Shown piece by piece: positions 51,407-61,035 of a stretch of DNA of 64,000 bases. How positions within the stretch are numbered: position 1 is the first letter of the stretch; each line of letters begins with the position of its first letter. Below the pieces are notes generated by a model that saw nothing but the letters and a program-made list of their open reading frames with translations, was not told the origin of the DNA and searched no databases. Source of the stretch: Paraflavisolibacter caeni (GTDB taxonomy: Bacteria > Bacteroidota > Bacteroidia > Chitinophagales > Chitinophagaceae); assembly GCF_025628885.1 (NCBI RefSeq), contig NZ_JAOTIF010000005.1, positions 62,001 through 126,000 on the forward strand. The letters are read 5' to 3'. Both the position numbers and the translations under genes were made by a program.

Positions 51407-52024
51407 ATGGCCAGCATAGGCAAAAAAATCCTGTCTGCATTTGTTGAAGTAACCGAAGAAGCAAAACCGGTTACCAGTGAAGAAAAGACCTTCACCCCAG
51501 TTAACAATGCAGCTACGAAACCGATGAACACTGCAAATAGCAGCAAGTTCAAAGAACACTTTGATCAACTGTTCAAAGAAGCAGAGATCCAGGGTCCCGA
51601 CTACTTCGAGTTTGCTAAAATGATCGAAGCCATGCACTGTATTCCTGATGAAGCAACCAGGTACAATGCAGCCTTCGCAGGCTTGACGGTACAAGGACTG
51701 AACAAACAGCACCTTTTATCAACAACAAAACAATATCTGGTATTGCTTGATGAAGATGCAGAAAACTTCAATGCGACGATTGATACCACTTTGCAGGAGA
51801 AGGTACAAACAAGAAAACAGGAGATCGAAACAAAAAGCAGGCGCATACAACAACTGTCACAGGAATTAGCAAGCCTTCAACAGGAAATCGCGCTCATGGG
51901 TCAGGAAGTCAAAGAGCAGGAAGAAAAAATTCAAAACAACACAAACAATTACAAAACAGAATTGGAAAAAATCAAATCCAATATTCTGCAGGACATAGAA
52001 AAAATTAAACAGTACATCAACTAA
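51407..52024 (+). CDS. Coiled-coil protein of the OmpA-SBP/ABC operon
   Basis: A 205-residue cytoplasmic protein. The N-terminus MASIGKKILSAFVEVTEEAK is followed by a linker and an alpha-helical domain (FKEHFDQLFKEAEIQGPDYF). The C-terminal half (about 115-205) is a long coiled coil (KQEIETKSRRIQQLSQELAS, VKEQEEKIQNNTNNYKTELE). No known domain is recognised. It is 11 nt before the membrane protein gene, and the two may form a complex that controls or senses the importer. Confidence 0.7.
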   Translation: MASIGKKILSAFVEVTEEAKPVTSEEKTFTPVNNAATKPMNTANSSKFKEHFDQLFKEAEIQGPDYFEFAKMIEAMHCIPDEATRYNAAFAGLTVQGLNKQHLLSTTKQYLVLLDEDAENFNATIDTTLQEKVQTRKQEIETKSRRIQQLSQELASLQQEIALMGQEVKEQEEKIQNNTNNYKTELEKIKSNILQDIEKIKQYIN

Positions 52025-52035
52025 AAACAAAAAAC

Positions 52036-53028
52036 ATGAACGACACAATCCATAAAACAAAAACACCTGGATGGTTCTCTGAACCTAAAAATGTAGCCAC
52101 TACCGTGATAGGTCTATCATTGGCTATGGGTCTCGCCTATGGCTTTTCCACGTTTGTATTGCCATGGTTGTTGACCGTAACATGGAATCTCGTAAACCTG
52201 GTCATAGGAGGTCTGATCCTTGGCTTTTTGCTAACGATCATTACCAGTAAGAAGTTCTGGAGAGCAGTGAAATACCTCTCTGAATTCATCGCCAACTATA
52301 CCATTGGTGTTGTCATTGAACTGAACCCATTCAACATCTTGCAAGCCAAGATTGAGCAAGGTTATGATGACAGGAACACATTGTACAAGCAAGCGGCCCG
52401 GTTAAAAGGCAAGCAAAGTGAGTTGATGAATAAACTGCAGGAAAAAGAGAAGGAATTACAATTGAATGCACAGAAAGTAATCATCCTGCAGACTGAAAAT
52501 AAGAATGGCAGGCAACTCGATCTGTATGCCAACAATGTATTGCGTTGCCGTGAGTACATTGATAATGTAACGCCTATAGTAGGCGACCTGAACAAGCTGG
52601 TAAAGTTTGCTGACATGGCGTATGAAGAAAGCGGGATCATGCTTGAAGATGCCAGGTTGGATCTGGAAGCAAAGAAAGACCTGTATTATTCAGTAACTAC
52701 AGGCTTATCTGCCGTTACTAGCGCCATGAAAGCCTTCAAGGGTGACGATGAATTAAACACTGATGCTGAAAAAGCATTGGCAGTATTGAAAGAACAGATT
52801 GGCGAAAAGATTGGACACATCAAGTCAGCTATTGACGTCACCTCCAGGTTCATGGACGACAAAGTGCTGGAAGACAGGGCTAAGTCAGCCCAGGCTGTTG
52901 AACTGATCAAAAAATTCAACATGCAATCAGACTTCAACTATACCAAAACCGCTCTGGAAAACAACAAAGACACGGGCAATTTAAAAGGTGTACAGATCAC
53001 CGACCGTTACAGAGGCCTGCTCGATTAA
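52036..53028 (+). CDS. Membrane coiled-coil protein of the OmpA-SBP/ABC operon
   Basis: A 330-residue protein with two or three adjacent N-terminal helices (about 16-36, 38-60). They are followed by a basic/amphipathic stretch (KKFWRAVKYLSEFIANYTIG) and a long helical cytoplasmic part. This includes EKEKELQLNAQKVIILQTEN and a C-terminal segment from about residue 250 rich in Lys/Asp/Ala. It probably forms an oligomeric membrane scaffold. No family is recognised. It is 127 nt upstream of the substrate-binding protein gene. Confidence 0.7.
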   Translation: MNDTIHKTKTPGWFSEPKNVATTVIGLSLAMGLAYGFSTFVLPWLLTVTWNLVNLVIGGLILGFLLTIITSKKFWRAVKYLSEFIANYTIGVVIELNPFNILQAKIEQGYDDRNTLYKQAARLKGKQSELMNKLQEKEKELQLNAQKVIILQTENKNGRQLDLYANNVLRCREYIDNVTPIVGDLNKLVKFADMAYEESGIMLEDARLDLEAKKDLYYSVTTGLSAVTSAMKAFKGDDELNTDAEKALAVLKEQIGEKIGHIKSAIDVTSRFMDDKVLEDRAKSAQAVELIKKFNMQSDFNYTKTALENNKDTGNLKGVQITDRYRGLLD

Positions 53029-53155
53029 GACCAATTTCCCATCACTTCCCCAATTAACGGAGCACTGAAAAAAAATACACAGTGCCACCGAACACCCAAT
53101 CCATGTCCTTGCAAAACCATAAACAAACTTTTAAATAATCTAAAATCAAATCAAC

Positions 53156-54922
53156 ATGACAATCAAATTAAAACCTGCCGGTAAAATATTAATCATTGCT
53201 GCAGTCATTGCTGCAGGTATTGTAGGCGTAAGATGGTATCAAAGCCGTCCAAAGGACGTAGGAAACTCCATTGAAGTAGGAAAGGTATCCCTGCCAGATG
53301 CACCGGAAGCTTCCTTGAGCGATCAGGCAGTTCAATTGCCTTTACCATCAGAAGAACCTGCATATAATGGCGGCACAGGAATCGTTTGGGAGCGCATGGC
53401 CTGGAACAGCCAATTCTCAGGTATGTACGCCAATGGTGGTGTACGTACAACCAAAGGTTCGCTTTTCGATAAAGCCAACCTTGATGTGAATTATGTACGC
53501 CAGGATGATTGTAACAAGCAAATGGCCGACCTGGTAAAGTTCGCAAATGACTATAAGAACAATCCAAACGCAACTGGTGTGCTGATCACGTTTATGGGTG
53601 ATGGTATGCCCGCATTCATGACCTCTTTATCAAAAGAACTGGAAGCTTTAGGCCCGGAATACCAGCCGATTATTCTGCCAATAGCACACGGTAAATCTTT
53701 TGGTGAAGACCAGGTTATGGGCCCTCTTTCATGGAAGAAAGACCCACAACAAGCATTAGGGAAATGTGTAGCCGGTGTATTGCGCGACGGTGATGTGAAC
53801 ATTTTGCTGAAGTGGGCTGGTGACAATGGCTTGAAAGTGAATCCTGATGAAACCACTTACGATGCCAATGCGATCAACCTGGTTGCAGCCAATGACTTCC
53901 TGGATGCACCTAACAAGTACATCACGGGTTATTCTGAAAAAAGAAAGATCGTGATCAATGGTAGAACTACTGGTAAAGATACCGTCGTAGGTGTTGATGG
54001 AGTTGCTACATGGACGCCCGGTGACGTAAACGTGGCTACTAAAAAGGGTGGACTGGTAACGATTGCCAACACAAAGCAATATGCATCTCAAATGCCTAAT
54101 CAAACCATCGCTATTAAAAAGTGGGCCTATGATCACAGAACCGCTGTGGAAAACATGATCATTGCGCTTGCACAAGCTGGCGACCAGGTTCGATCATTTA
54201 ATGGTGCAAAAGCTTTTGCTGCACAGGTAAGTGCCGAAGTCTACGGAGAAAAAGATGCTGAATATTGGTTGAAATACTACAATGGTGTTGAAGAAAATGA
54301 CGTACAGGGTTTAAAGGTGAATCTTGGTGGTTCTACAGTATTCAACCTTGCCGATATGGCCAACACCTATGGCCTGGGAGAAGACAAAGTAGACCGTTAC
54401 AAGGCAGTGTACAACACCTTCGGTAACCTGATGGTAAAAATGTATCCCAACATTATGCCTTCCTTTATGCCATATGAAAAAGCTGTTGACAAATCGTTTT
54501 TGTTATCTGTGCTTTCCAATCATACAGATTTGTTAGAAGGTAAAGCGATGGAAACAAAATATGCATCATCAATTACCAGTAAGGTTTCTTCTAAATCTTA
54601 CTCCATCGAATTTGAATCCGGCTCTTCAAACATTAATCCTTCATCCTATCAGCTGCTGGATGACATATTTGAATCAGCAGTCGTAGCAGAAGGTCTGAAA
54701 TTGGGTGTGTATGGTCACACGGACAACAAAGGTTCTGATGCAATCAACAGGCCTCTTTCTGAAAAGAGAGCTGGAGCTGTAAAAGCTTACCTGTTGAAGA
54801 AAGGCTTGAAACAGGATCAGATTGAATCAAAAGGCTTTGGCTCAAGTCAGCCCATTGCAGATAACAACACCGAAGCCGGCCGCAGCAAGAACCGCCGTGT
54901 AGAGATCGTATTAGGTGAATAA
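53156..54922 (+). CDS. ABC solute-binding protein fused to OmpA peptidoglycan-binding domain
   Basis: A 588-residue protein. An N-terminal helix anchors it in the inner membrane (residues 10-26, ILIIAAVIAAGIVGVRW). Residues about 75-450 look like a periplasmic binding protein: FSGMYANGGVRTTKGSLFDK, LVKFANDYKNNPNATGVLIT and FMPYEKAVDKSFLLSVLSNH. Residues about 480-588 form an OmpA domain: YSIEFESGSSNINPSSYQLL, then GHTDNKGSDAINRPLSEKRA with the conserved Asp/Arg that hold diaminopimelate. It thus links a transporter to the cell wall. The ligand is unknown. Confidence 0.85.
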   Translation: MTIKLKPAGKILIIAAVIAAGIVGVRWYQSRPKDVGNSIEVGKVSLPDAPEASLSDQAVQLPLPSEEPAYNGGTGIVWERMAWNSQFSGMYANGGVRTTKGSLFDKANLDVNYVRQDDCNKQMADLVKFANDYKNNPNATGVLITFMGDGMPAFMTSLSKELEALGPEYQPIILPIAHGKSFGEDQVMGPLSWKKDPQQALGKCVAGVLRDGDVNILLKWAGDNGLKVNPDETTYDANAINLVAANDFLDAPNKYITGYSEKRKIVINGRTTGKDTVVGVDGVATWTPGDVNVATKKGGLVTIANTKQYASQMPNQTIAIKKWAYDHRTAVENMIIALAQAGDQVRSFNGAKAFAAQVSAEVYGEKDAEYWLKYYNGVEENDVQGLKVNLGGSTVFNLADMANTYGLGEDKVDRYKAVYNTFGNLMVKMYPNIMPSFMPYEKAVDKSFLLSVLSNHTDLLEGKAMETKYASSITSKVSSKSYSIEFESGSSNINPSSYQLLDDIFESAVVAEGLKLGVYGHTDNKGSDAINRPLSEKRAGAVKAYLLKKGLKQDQIESKGFGSSQPIADNNTEAGRSKNRRVEIVLGE

Positions 54923-54934
54923 TAGTACCCAACC

Positions 54935-54966
54935 AATGGTGAATGGGTTCACCCCCATTCACCATT
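54935..54966. promoter_or_regulatory. Intra-operon hairpin between binding protein and permease
   Basis: AATGGTGAATGGG / CCCATTCACCATT (54935-54947, 54954-54966) is a perfect 13-bp stem with a six-base loop. Further ATTCACCATT copies follow at 54971-54990. There is no T-run. It may stabilise the upstream mRNA or lower expression of the permease genes relative to the binding protein. Confidence 0.6.
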
Positions 54967-55013
54967 CCTAATTCACCATTCACCATTGACCATTCACAAT
55001 CAAAATCAAATCA

Positions 55014-55796
55014 ATGAAAACAATATTCCAACCATTTGGCAAGATCAGTAAACAGGCATTCATCATCATGATAGTCATGCAGGTGATGTTTGCTTTGGTG
55101 TTCTGGCACACAACTTCAAATGGCCTGATACCACAACCGGCGAAAGTAGCGAAAGCCTTCTTCCATCTTCTTTCCACAAGATTGCTGTTGGATAATATCC
55201 TGGTAAGCCTTGCACTCACCGTTCAGGCCATGTTGTATTCGATCGTGATTACACTGGCTTTTGCTTATTTATCGGTGATCCCATTCTTTAAAAGCATTGC
55301 TCAATTCCTGGTAAAATGCCGGTACCTGACATTAACGGGTCTCATCTTCATCTTTACATTGCTCACCAAAGATGGCAGCCAGTTGAAGTTATCATTATTG
55401 GTATTTGGCATTGTCCCCTTTTTTGTCACCTCCTTTCTTTCTGTGATCTTGAATATCGACAAACAGGAATATGAACTATGTAAAACACTTGGCTACAACA
55501 ACTGGCAAACCTTATATGAAGTGATCATTGTGGGCAAAGCTGATGCCGTATTCGAAATATTACGTCAAAACTTCGCTATCTCATGGTTGATGATCACACT
55601 GGTTGAAGGACTCAACATGAGTGAAGGTGGTATCGGTACTTTGCTGATCAAGTACAATAAATACAACGACCTCACCAACGTACTGGCCTTGCAGCTCGTG
55701 ATATTTTTGATAGGACTGCTATTTGACTTTTTACTGGGCACAACAAGACAATGGTTATTCCCTCACACCAAAATAGCAATAGGAGGTACCAAATGA
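55014..55796 (+). CDS. ABC transporter permease (nitrate/taurine-like)
   Basis: A 260-residue permease with about six helices. The cytoplasmic EAA-type loop reads EYELCKTLGYNNWQTLYEVI, with G at the usual place, as in binding-protein-dependent importers of the NitT/TauT group. The stop overlaps the ATP-binding gene's start as ATGA (55793-55796). It should form the channel for the solute bound by the OmpA-fused protein. Confidence 0.83.
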   Translation: MKTIFQPFGKISKQAFIIMIVMQVMFALVFWHTTSNGLIPQPAKVAKAFFHLLSTRLLLDNILVSLALTVQAMLYSIVITLAFAYLSVIPFFKSIAQFLVKCRYLTLTGLIFIFTLLTKDGSQLKLSLLVFGIVPFFVTSFLSVILNIDKQEYELCKTLGYNNWQTLYEVIIVGKADAVFEILRQNFAISWLMITLVEGLNMSEGGIGTLLIKYNKYNDLTNVLALQLVIFLIGLLFDFLLGTTRQWLFPHTKIAIGGTK

Positions 55797-56587
55797 CAAC
55801 ACACACAAAAGAAGAAATCATTCTCAAAGCTGAAAATGTTCATCTTGAATACGACAACAAAACGATCCTGAGAAACATCAACTTCAGCATCAAGAATATT
55901 GTACGCCCCGGCATGGAACAGGGACAGGTAGTTTCCCTGATCGGCAGAAGCGGTATTGGTAAAACCCAATTGTTCAAACTGCTATCTGGATTGCAACAAC
56001 CTACATCCGGACATATCCATATTCAAAATGACCAGCCGGTAAGAGCAGGTGATATGGGCGTGATCTTCCAGAACTACTATTTGTTTGAATGGCGAACCAT
56101 CCATCAATCACTGATGTTGGCGGCAAAACAAAACCCAGCTCTTAAAGGCCACGAAACAGATGCTATAAAAAAGAGTGCAGCAGATTTTGAATTAACCGAT
56201 CACCTGCAAAAATATCCTCAGCAATTATCAGGTGGACAAAGACAGAGGGCAAGTATTATTCAACAACTGCTCAAAGGTTCTGACTTTTTGCTTCTGGATG
56301 AGCCTTTTTCCGGTCTGGATGCCTGTGTCCTCGATAAAGTGGTAGAGCTTCTTTTACAAGTATCCATATCAGATGAACTAAAAACATTGGTCATTGTATC
56401 CCACGACATCGCTACTGCCATTGCCATTTCTGATACCGTGTTCATCTTAGGCAAGGAAAAAGACTTACCCGGTGCCACCATCAAAAAAGAGATTGACCTC
56501 ATTGCCCGCGATCTGGCCTGGCAGAAGAATATCAAAAGAGAAAAAGCATTTCTTGAAACCGTTGAAGAAATAAAGAACTGCTTATAA
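55793..56587 (+). CDS. ABC transporter ATP-binding protein
   Basis: A 264-residue protein from ATG 55793 (MTTHTKEE). Walker A is GRSGIGKT, Q-loop FQNYYLF, signature LSGGQRQR, Walker B FLLLDEPFSGLD and H-loop SHD. It resembles the ATPase of nitrate/sulfonate importers. A longer frame from 55751 overlaps the permease and is rejected. It closes the operon, which ends in a terminator. Confidence 0.9.
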   Translation: MTTHTKEEIILKAENVHLEYDNKTILRNINFSIKNIVRPGMEQGQVVSLIGRSGIGKTQLFKLLSGLQQPTSGHIHIQNDQPVRAGDMGVIFQNYYLFEWRTIHQSLMLAAKQNPALKGHETDAIKKSAADFELTDHLQKYPQQLSGGQRQRASIIQQLLKGSDFLLLDEPFSGLDACVLDKVVELLLQVSISDELKTLVIVSHDIATAIAISDTVFILGKEKDLPGATIKKEIDLIARDLAWQKNIKREKAFLETVEEIKNCL

Positions 56588-56611
56588 TAGTTGGTTGGTT
56601 TTTGATTTGAT

Positions 56612-56639
56612 AAAGGCTCCCGGCTCTCCGGGGGCTTTT
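56612..56639 (+). terminator. Intrinsic terminator after the ABC operon
   Basis: AAAGGCTCCCGG / CCGGGGGCTTTT (56612-56623, 56628-56639), twelve pairs including G-T wobbles, a four-base loop and a T-run. Confidence 0.85.
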
Positions 56640-56657
56640 ACTTTCACCTCAGAAGTT

Positions 56658-56665
56658 TATCTTTG
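56658..56665 (+). promoter_or_regulatory. Bacteroidota -7 promoter element of aspS
   Basis: TATCTTTG matches TAnnTTTG exactly, about 62 nt before the aspS ATG and just after a terminator. The -33 element is not clear. Confidence 0.5.
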
Positions 56666-56727
56666 CCCGCACTTTTACGCCCAACAAACATTGGGATAAT
56701 ATTTTATATTTTAAATTTTAGATTTTC

Positions 56728-58584
56728 ATGTATCGTTCTCATACCTGTGGCGAATTAAGACTGCATCACGTAGGTACAGCTGTAACACTGGCTGGCTGGG
56801 TGCAAACCGTAAGAAAGTTCGGCTCTATCACTTTTGTTGACCTTCGCGACCGTTACGGCATCACGCAGTTATTGTTTGGTGAGCAACTGAATGCTCAGTT
56901 AGACGAATCGCCCCTGGGCCGTGAGTTTGTGATCCAGATTTCCGGTACTGTGACTGAACGCAGCAATAAAAACCTCAACATTCCTACAGGCGATATTGAG
57001 ATCACCGTTGATTCTTTCAAGATCCTCAACAAATCAGCCGTACCGCCCTTCACTATCCAGGACGATACCGATGGTGGCGACGACCTGCGCATGAAATATC
57101 GCTACCTCGACCTGCGTCGTAACGCAGTAAAGAAAAACATTGAGCTTCGCTATGCTGTTAACCGCGCTACACGCGATTACCTGCACAAGCAAGGCTTTAT
57201 GGATATTGAAACACCATTCCTGATCAAGTCCACGCCCGAAGGCGCCCGCGACTTCGTGGTTCCTTCCCGCATGAACGAAGGTCAGTTCTACGCTCTTCCG
57301 CAATCACCCCAGACCTTCAAACAACTCTTGATGGTGAGCGGTTATGACCGTTACTACCAGGTTGTAAAATGTTTCCGCGATGAAGACCTTCGCGCCGACC
57401 GCCAGCCAGAGTTCACCCAAATAGACTGCGAAATGGCTTTCGTAGAGCAGGAAGATATTTTGAACATGTTCGAAGGACTGATCAAATTCATTTTCAAAGC
57501 CGTTAAAGACATCGACTATACCGAGCCTGTTGAACGCATGACCTGGGAAGACGCCATGTGGAACTACGGCATCGACAAACCAGACATTCGCTTCGGCATG
57601 AAAGTAGCCAACCTGAAATTCCCTTCCACTATTTTCCTGGCCAAGCAAGACGCAGCTCAGGCCTCCCCTTTAGGGGCCGGGGGTGAGTCCGGCGCGTCCG
57701 GCTTCGCTGTCTTCGACAATGCTGAAACTGTAGTAGCCATTGCCGTTCCCGGTGCAGCAGAATATACCCGTAAGCAAATCGACGAACTGACCGACTGGGT
57801 AAAACGTCCGCAAATCGGTATGCAGGGGCTGGTGAACATCCGTTACAATGCTGATGGCTCTCTAAAGAGCAGCGTAGATAAATTCTTCTCACCTGAGCAG
57901 TTAAAAGCGATTGCAGAATATACCGACGCAAAACCTGGAGATCTCGTACTGATCCTGGCGGGTGCAGAAGAAAGAACCCGTAAAGCCATTTCCGATTTGC
58001 GCCTCGAACTGGGTGAGCGCCTTGGCTTCCGCAAAAAAGACGAATTCAAGCTCTTATGGGTGCTCGACTTCCCATTGTTTGAATACGATGCTGAAGAAAA
58101 CCGCTGGGTAGCCCGTCACCATCCGTTTACCTCGCCCAAGCCTTCCCAGATAGAAGAAATGATCAATAACAATCCTGTAATTGAGAATGCGGCAGACTAC
58201 CTGAAACATCCTTATGCCAACATCAAAGCCAACGCATATGATATGGTATTGAACGGCAACGAAATAGGCGGAGGTTCTATCCGTATCTTCCAGCGCGAGC
58301 TGCAGGAAAAAATGTTTGCAGCCCTCGGCATGAGCGAAGAAGAAGCCCAACACAAATTCGGCTTCTTATTGGGCGCCTTTGAATACGGCGCACCTCCGCA
58401 TGGTGGTATCGCCTATGGTTTCGACCGTCTGTGTGCCATCCTCGGTGGCAGCGAAAGCATCCGCGACTTCATTGCCTTCCCCAAAAACAACAGCGGCCGC
58501 GACGTCATGCTTGATGCCCCATCTTCAATCGATGAAAAACAACTGGAAGAACTCAATATCCGGTTGGCAGTTAAAGTAAAATAA
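56728..58584 (+). CDS. aspS: Aspartyl-tRNA synthetase
   Basis: A 618-residue class II synthetase. The N-terminal OB anticodon-binding domain ([20 protein letters not shown]) leads to motif 1 and the catalytic core. Motif 2 is [20 protein letters not shown], where [16 protein letters not shown] is diagnostic of AspRS. The GAD insertion domain lies near residues 290-420. Motif 3 is [14 protein letters not shown]. The segment encoding [15 protein letters not shown] around residue 310 looks like an inserted repeat (57658-57705). A strong terminator follows. Confidence 0.96.
   Translation: MYRSHTCGELRLHHVGTAVTLAGWVQTVRKFGSITFVDLRDRYGITQLLFGEQLNAQLDESPLGREFVIQISGTVTERSNKNLNIPTGDIEITVDSFKILNKSAVPPFTIQDDTDGGDDLRMKYRYLDLRRNAVKKNIELRYAVNRATRDYLHKQGFMDIETPFLIKSTPEGARDFVVPSRMNEGQFYALPQSPQTFKQLLMVSGYDRYYQVVKCFRDEDLRADRQPEFTQIDCEMAFVEQEDILNMFEGLIKFIFKAVKDIDYTEPVERMTWEDAMWNYGIDKPDIRFGMKVANLKFPSTIFLAKQDAAQASPLGAGGESGASGFAVFDNAETVVAIAVPGAAEYTRKQIDELTDWVKRPQIGMQGLVNIRYNADGSLKSSVDKFFSPEQLKAIAEYTDAKPGDLVLILAGAEERTRKAISDLRLELGERLGFRKKDEFKLLWVLDFPLFEYDAEENRWVARHHPFTSPKPSQIEEMINNNPVIENAADYLKHPYANIKANAYDMVLNGNEIGGGSIRIFQRELQEKMFAALGMSEEEAQHKFGFLLGAFEYGAPPHGGIAYGFDRLCAILGGSESIRDFIAFPKNNSGRDVMLDAPSSIDEKQLEELNIRLAVKVK
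57658..57705 (+). repeat. In-frame palindromic insert within aspS
   Basis: The palindrome CCCCTTTAGGGG (57665-57676) and the following G-rich block (GGCCGGGGG, then GTCCGGCGCGTCCGGC) encode [15 protein letters not shown] between FLAKQDA and FAVFDNA. The base composition differs sharply from the rest of the gene. It keeps the frame. By shape it is a small inserted palindromic element. Confidence 0.5.
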
Positions 58585-58613
58585 TCCATGCATAGACCAA
58601 ATCAGTATATAAC

Positions 58614-58646
58614 AGCTTGCTGGGTGTATTCCAGCAAGCTTTTTTT
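58614..58646 (+). terminator. Intrinsic terminator after aspS
   Basis: AGCTTGCTGG / CCAGCAAGCT (58614-58623, 58631-58640), a 7-base loop and seven T. Confidence 0.92.
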
Positions 58647-58847
58647 AGTACTCATCCTTCCAACCTTGAATCTCTAAACCCATTCACCACCGTATCCCTG
58701 GAGTATAATTGAAGCGTACCTGAAGGGTACTTGAAGCACGAAACAGATTTTGCCCCCTCCCCCCTCCTTCCTAATTAACATTTTAACCCCTTCTTTAAGG
58801 TTCTTTTGTTCCATTACGGCACAGCTCTTGCGCCCTTATTCTGAGTT

Positions 58848-59705
58848 ATGAAAAATCTCATCTACGTCTTTATTTCTATGATTCTATATACATCATGTCA
58901 GGAAAGCGGTAATGCGCAAGAGCCGCTTTTAGACACCACTATTGCAGAAACAAAGCTCAACGTTCCCTATGGACAGGACACCGCCCAGCGCATGGACATT
59001 TATTTACCCGCAGGCCGGTCTTCCGGCTCTACCAGGTCAATAGTCCTCATCCACGGTGGTGGTTGGGCCTACGGTAGAAAGTCCGACTTTGCCACCTATA
59101 TCGACACGCTCAAAAAGCGCTTACCACACTATGCCATTTTCAATCTTGAATACCGCCTGGCATCAGAAAAAGCCAAATTCCCCTCCCAGGAGCAGGACGT
59201 TAAAGCTGCTTTGGACTTTATCACCCAGCACTCAGACAAATACGGGATTGACAGCAACGAATTGGTGCTTTTGGGTGCCTCTGCCGGGGCACACCTGGCC
59301 ATGCTGCAAGCCTATAAATACCAGTCGCCCAGGATCAAAGCCGTCATCGACTTCTTTGGTCCCACCGACCTGACAGCGATGTACAATAAGCCATGGCACA
59401 ACATGATCCCCTTTGCCCTGCAAACCCTGACAGGCACGACGCCAAAAGCGGGAAAGGAAATCTACGAGCAGTCTAGCCCTGCACATTTTGTAACTGCTCA
59501 AACCCCTCCCACCCTGATCCTTCATGGAGGCAACGACCCGGTGGTCAATATCTCCCAATCGAAGCTATTGAAAGCAAAACTGGAAAAAGCAGGAGTACGG
59601 CACGAATTAGTAGTTTACCCAAGGGAACGGCACGGCTGGTTTGGATCAACACTCAGCAATTCCTTCGACAGAATCATCAAATTCCTGGAAGAACAACCAA
59701 ATTAA
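58848..59705 (+). CDS. Alpha/beta-hydrolase esterase, lipoprotein
   Basis: A 285-residue protein with a lipoprotein signal ending LYTSC (residues 1-17). The oxyanion motif is VLIHGGGWAYG, the nucleophile elbow LGASAGAHLAM, and the C-terminal acid/His region includes LILHGGNDPVV and ERHGWFGS. This is the HSL/BD-FAE-like class of esterases on acylated small molecules or sugars. It is convergent with the zinc peptidase gene, with four bases overlapping at the 3' ends. Confidence 0.87.
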   Translation: MKNLIYVFISMILYTSCQESGNAQEPLLDTTIAETKLNVPYGQDTAQRMDIYLPAGRSSGSTRSIVLIHGGGWAYGRKSDFATYIDTLKKRLPHYAIFNLEYRLASEKAKFPSQEQDVKAALDFITQHSDKYGIDSNELVLLGASAGAHLAMLQAYKYQSPRIKAVIDFFGPTDLTAMYNKPWHNMIPFALQTLTGTTPKAGKEIYEQSSPAHFVTAQTPPTLILHGGNDPVVNISQSKLLKAKLEKAGVRHELVVYPRERHGWFGSTLSNSFDRIIKFLEEQPN

Positions 59706-60811
59706 AGCATGAGCAAATCCTGGCTTCCTACCATCATGTAGCTGGAGTGACCATTCTTATTAATAATATTATGAATAAAAGTTAGTTTCTCTTGCACACG
59801 CTGATTAATAATGAACGGATACAAATCCTGTAGCCCCATACTCCGGCTTATACTATTCATGGTGAAAGTTAGCGGTAGCCATAATTGCATGATATGATCA
59901 AAATCTTTCACCCTGTAGGGGTCTGCTTTGATCTCTGTCCTTAAGGGCGCTGCTGTTTGTATTCCGCGAGGATCAACACTGAAACCAAATGAGTAAGCTG
60001 TTTCAAGTGTATCTACAATATGCATATAATGAGCCCAACTTTCGGCCCAGTCCTCCCAGGGGTGCACACTGGCATACGAACTGATATAATGCGCCCTCCA
60101 TTCCTCAGAAGGCCCCTTACTATAGTGTATTCTTAATGCTGCGCCATAATCAGCACGCTCATCTCCAAACAACTGCCGGAAAGCATCCAAATCTGCAGAA
60201 TTGTTGATCAATCTTTCCCAATAGTAATGCCCTATTTCATGCCGGAAATGTCCAAGTACGGTTCTATACATTTCATCCATCAGTTTCCGCGTTTGTTCCC
60301 GGATAATATCATCAGCCTCCGCAATGTTTAAGGTAATTAACCCATTACTATGACCAGTTAAAATTCTTTCATTGGATACCGAATGTCCATCAGCAACAAA
60401 ATCAAAGCACAAACCTTTTTCCGCATCCTCAGCTTTGCTGATCAGGGGAAGTTTCATGCGGAGTAATGAGTAAATAAGACGGTGCTTGGCAAACTCTATC
60501 ACCCGCCAATGTTGAATATATTCCGGCTTACTAAGGTTAGGTATGGTCCTGTTTAATGCACATGCTTTGCAAAAGGGAGACTCACTTTCAGCAGGCACCA
60601 ACCAATTACATACCCCGTATTCATGATTCGCACAATACCTGTATCGAATTCCGGAGTTCCCCTTAGACATCCAAAATGTATCTTCCGCTCTAAGTATTGA
60701 AGTCATCTGAAGATCATCGGCATTAAACCCAAGTAAAGACTGACAATGTTCGCAATGAGTATTCTCAAAATAAACCAGTTGCCCGCAGTTGGAGCATTTG
60801 AAAAGTTTCAT
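59702..60811 (-). CDS. Zinc-binding metallopeptidase (Peptidase_Mx type)
   Basis: A 369-residue protein. The N-terminal zinc ribbon (CSNCGQLVYFENTHCEHC) is followed by a second Cys cluster (VCNWLVPAESESPFCKACAL). The catalytic motif is GHFRHEIGHYYWERL (HExxH) near residue 190. It matches the DUF2248/putative zinc-binding metallopeptidase family. No signal peptide is seen, so it is cytoplasmic; its substrate is unknown. It is convergent with the esterase. Confidence 0.88.
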   Translation of the reverse strand: MKLFKCSNCGQLVYFENTHCEHCQSLLGFNADDLQMTSILRAEDTFWMSKGNSGIRYRYCANHEYGVCNWLVPAESESPFCKACALNRTIPNLSKPEYIQHWRVIEFAKHRLIYSLLRMKLPLISKAEDAEKGLCFDFVADGHSVSNERILTGHSNGLITLNIAEADDIIREQTRKLMDEMYRTVLGHFRHEIGHYYWERLINNSADLDAFRQLFGDERADYGAALRIHYSKGPSEEWRAHYISSYASVHPWEDWAESWAHYMHIVDTLETAYSFGFSVDPRGIQTAAPLRTEIKADPYRVKDFDHIMQLWLPLTFTMNSISRSMGLQDLYPFIINQRVQEKLTFIHNIINKNGHSSYMMVGSQDLLML

Positions 60812-61035
60812 GCACCATTAATTTACAAATAATCTGCCACACCCCATATATAAACATATTTTATATCAGAAAATATTCTAAACAAAACACAATACACACA
60901 TCAATATCGCACATTTTTTATTATATTTCATTTTTATACACTTTCAATACAACAGAGAGTTGGCTATTATAAATATATTTATTAAATAAATTATACATAA
61001 TCATGTAGTGCCGCATCATTTTAAATCAACAGCTT

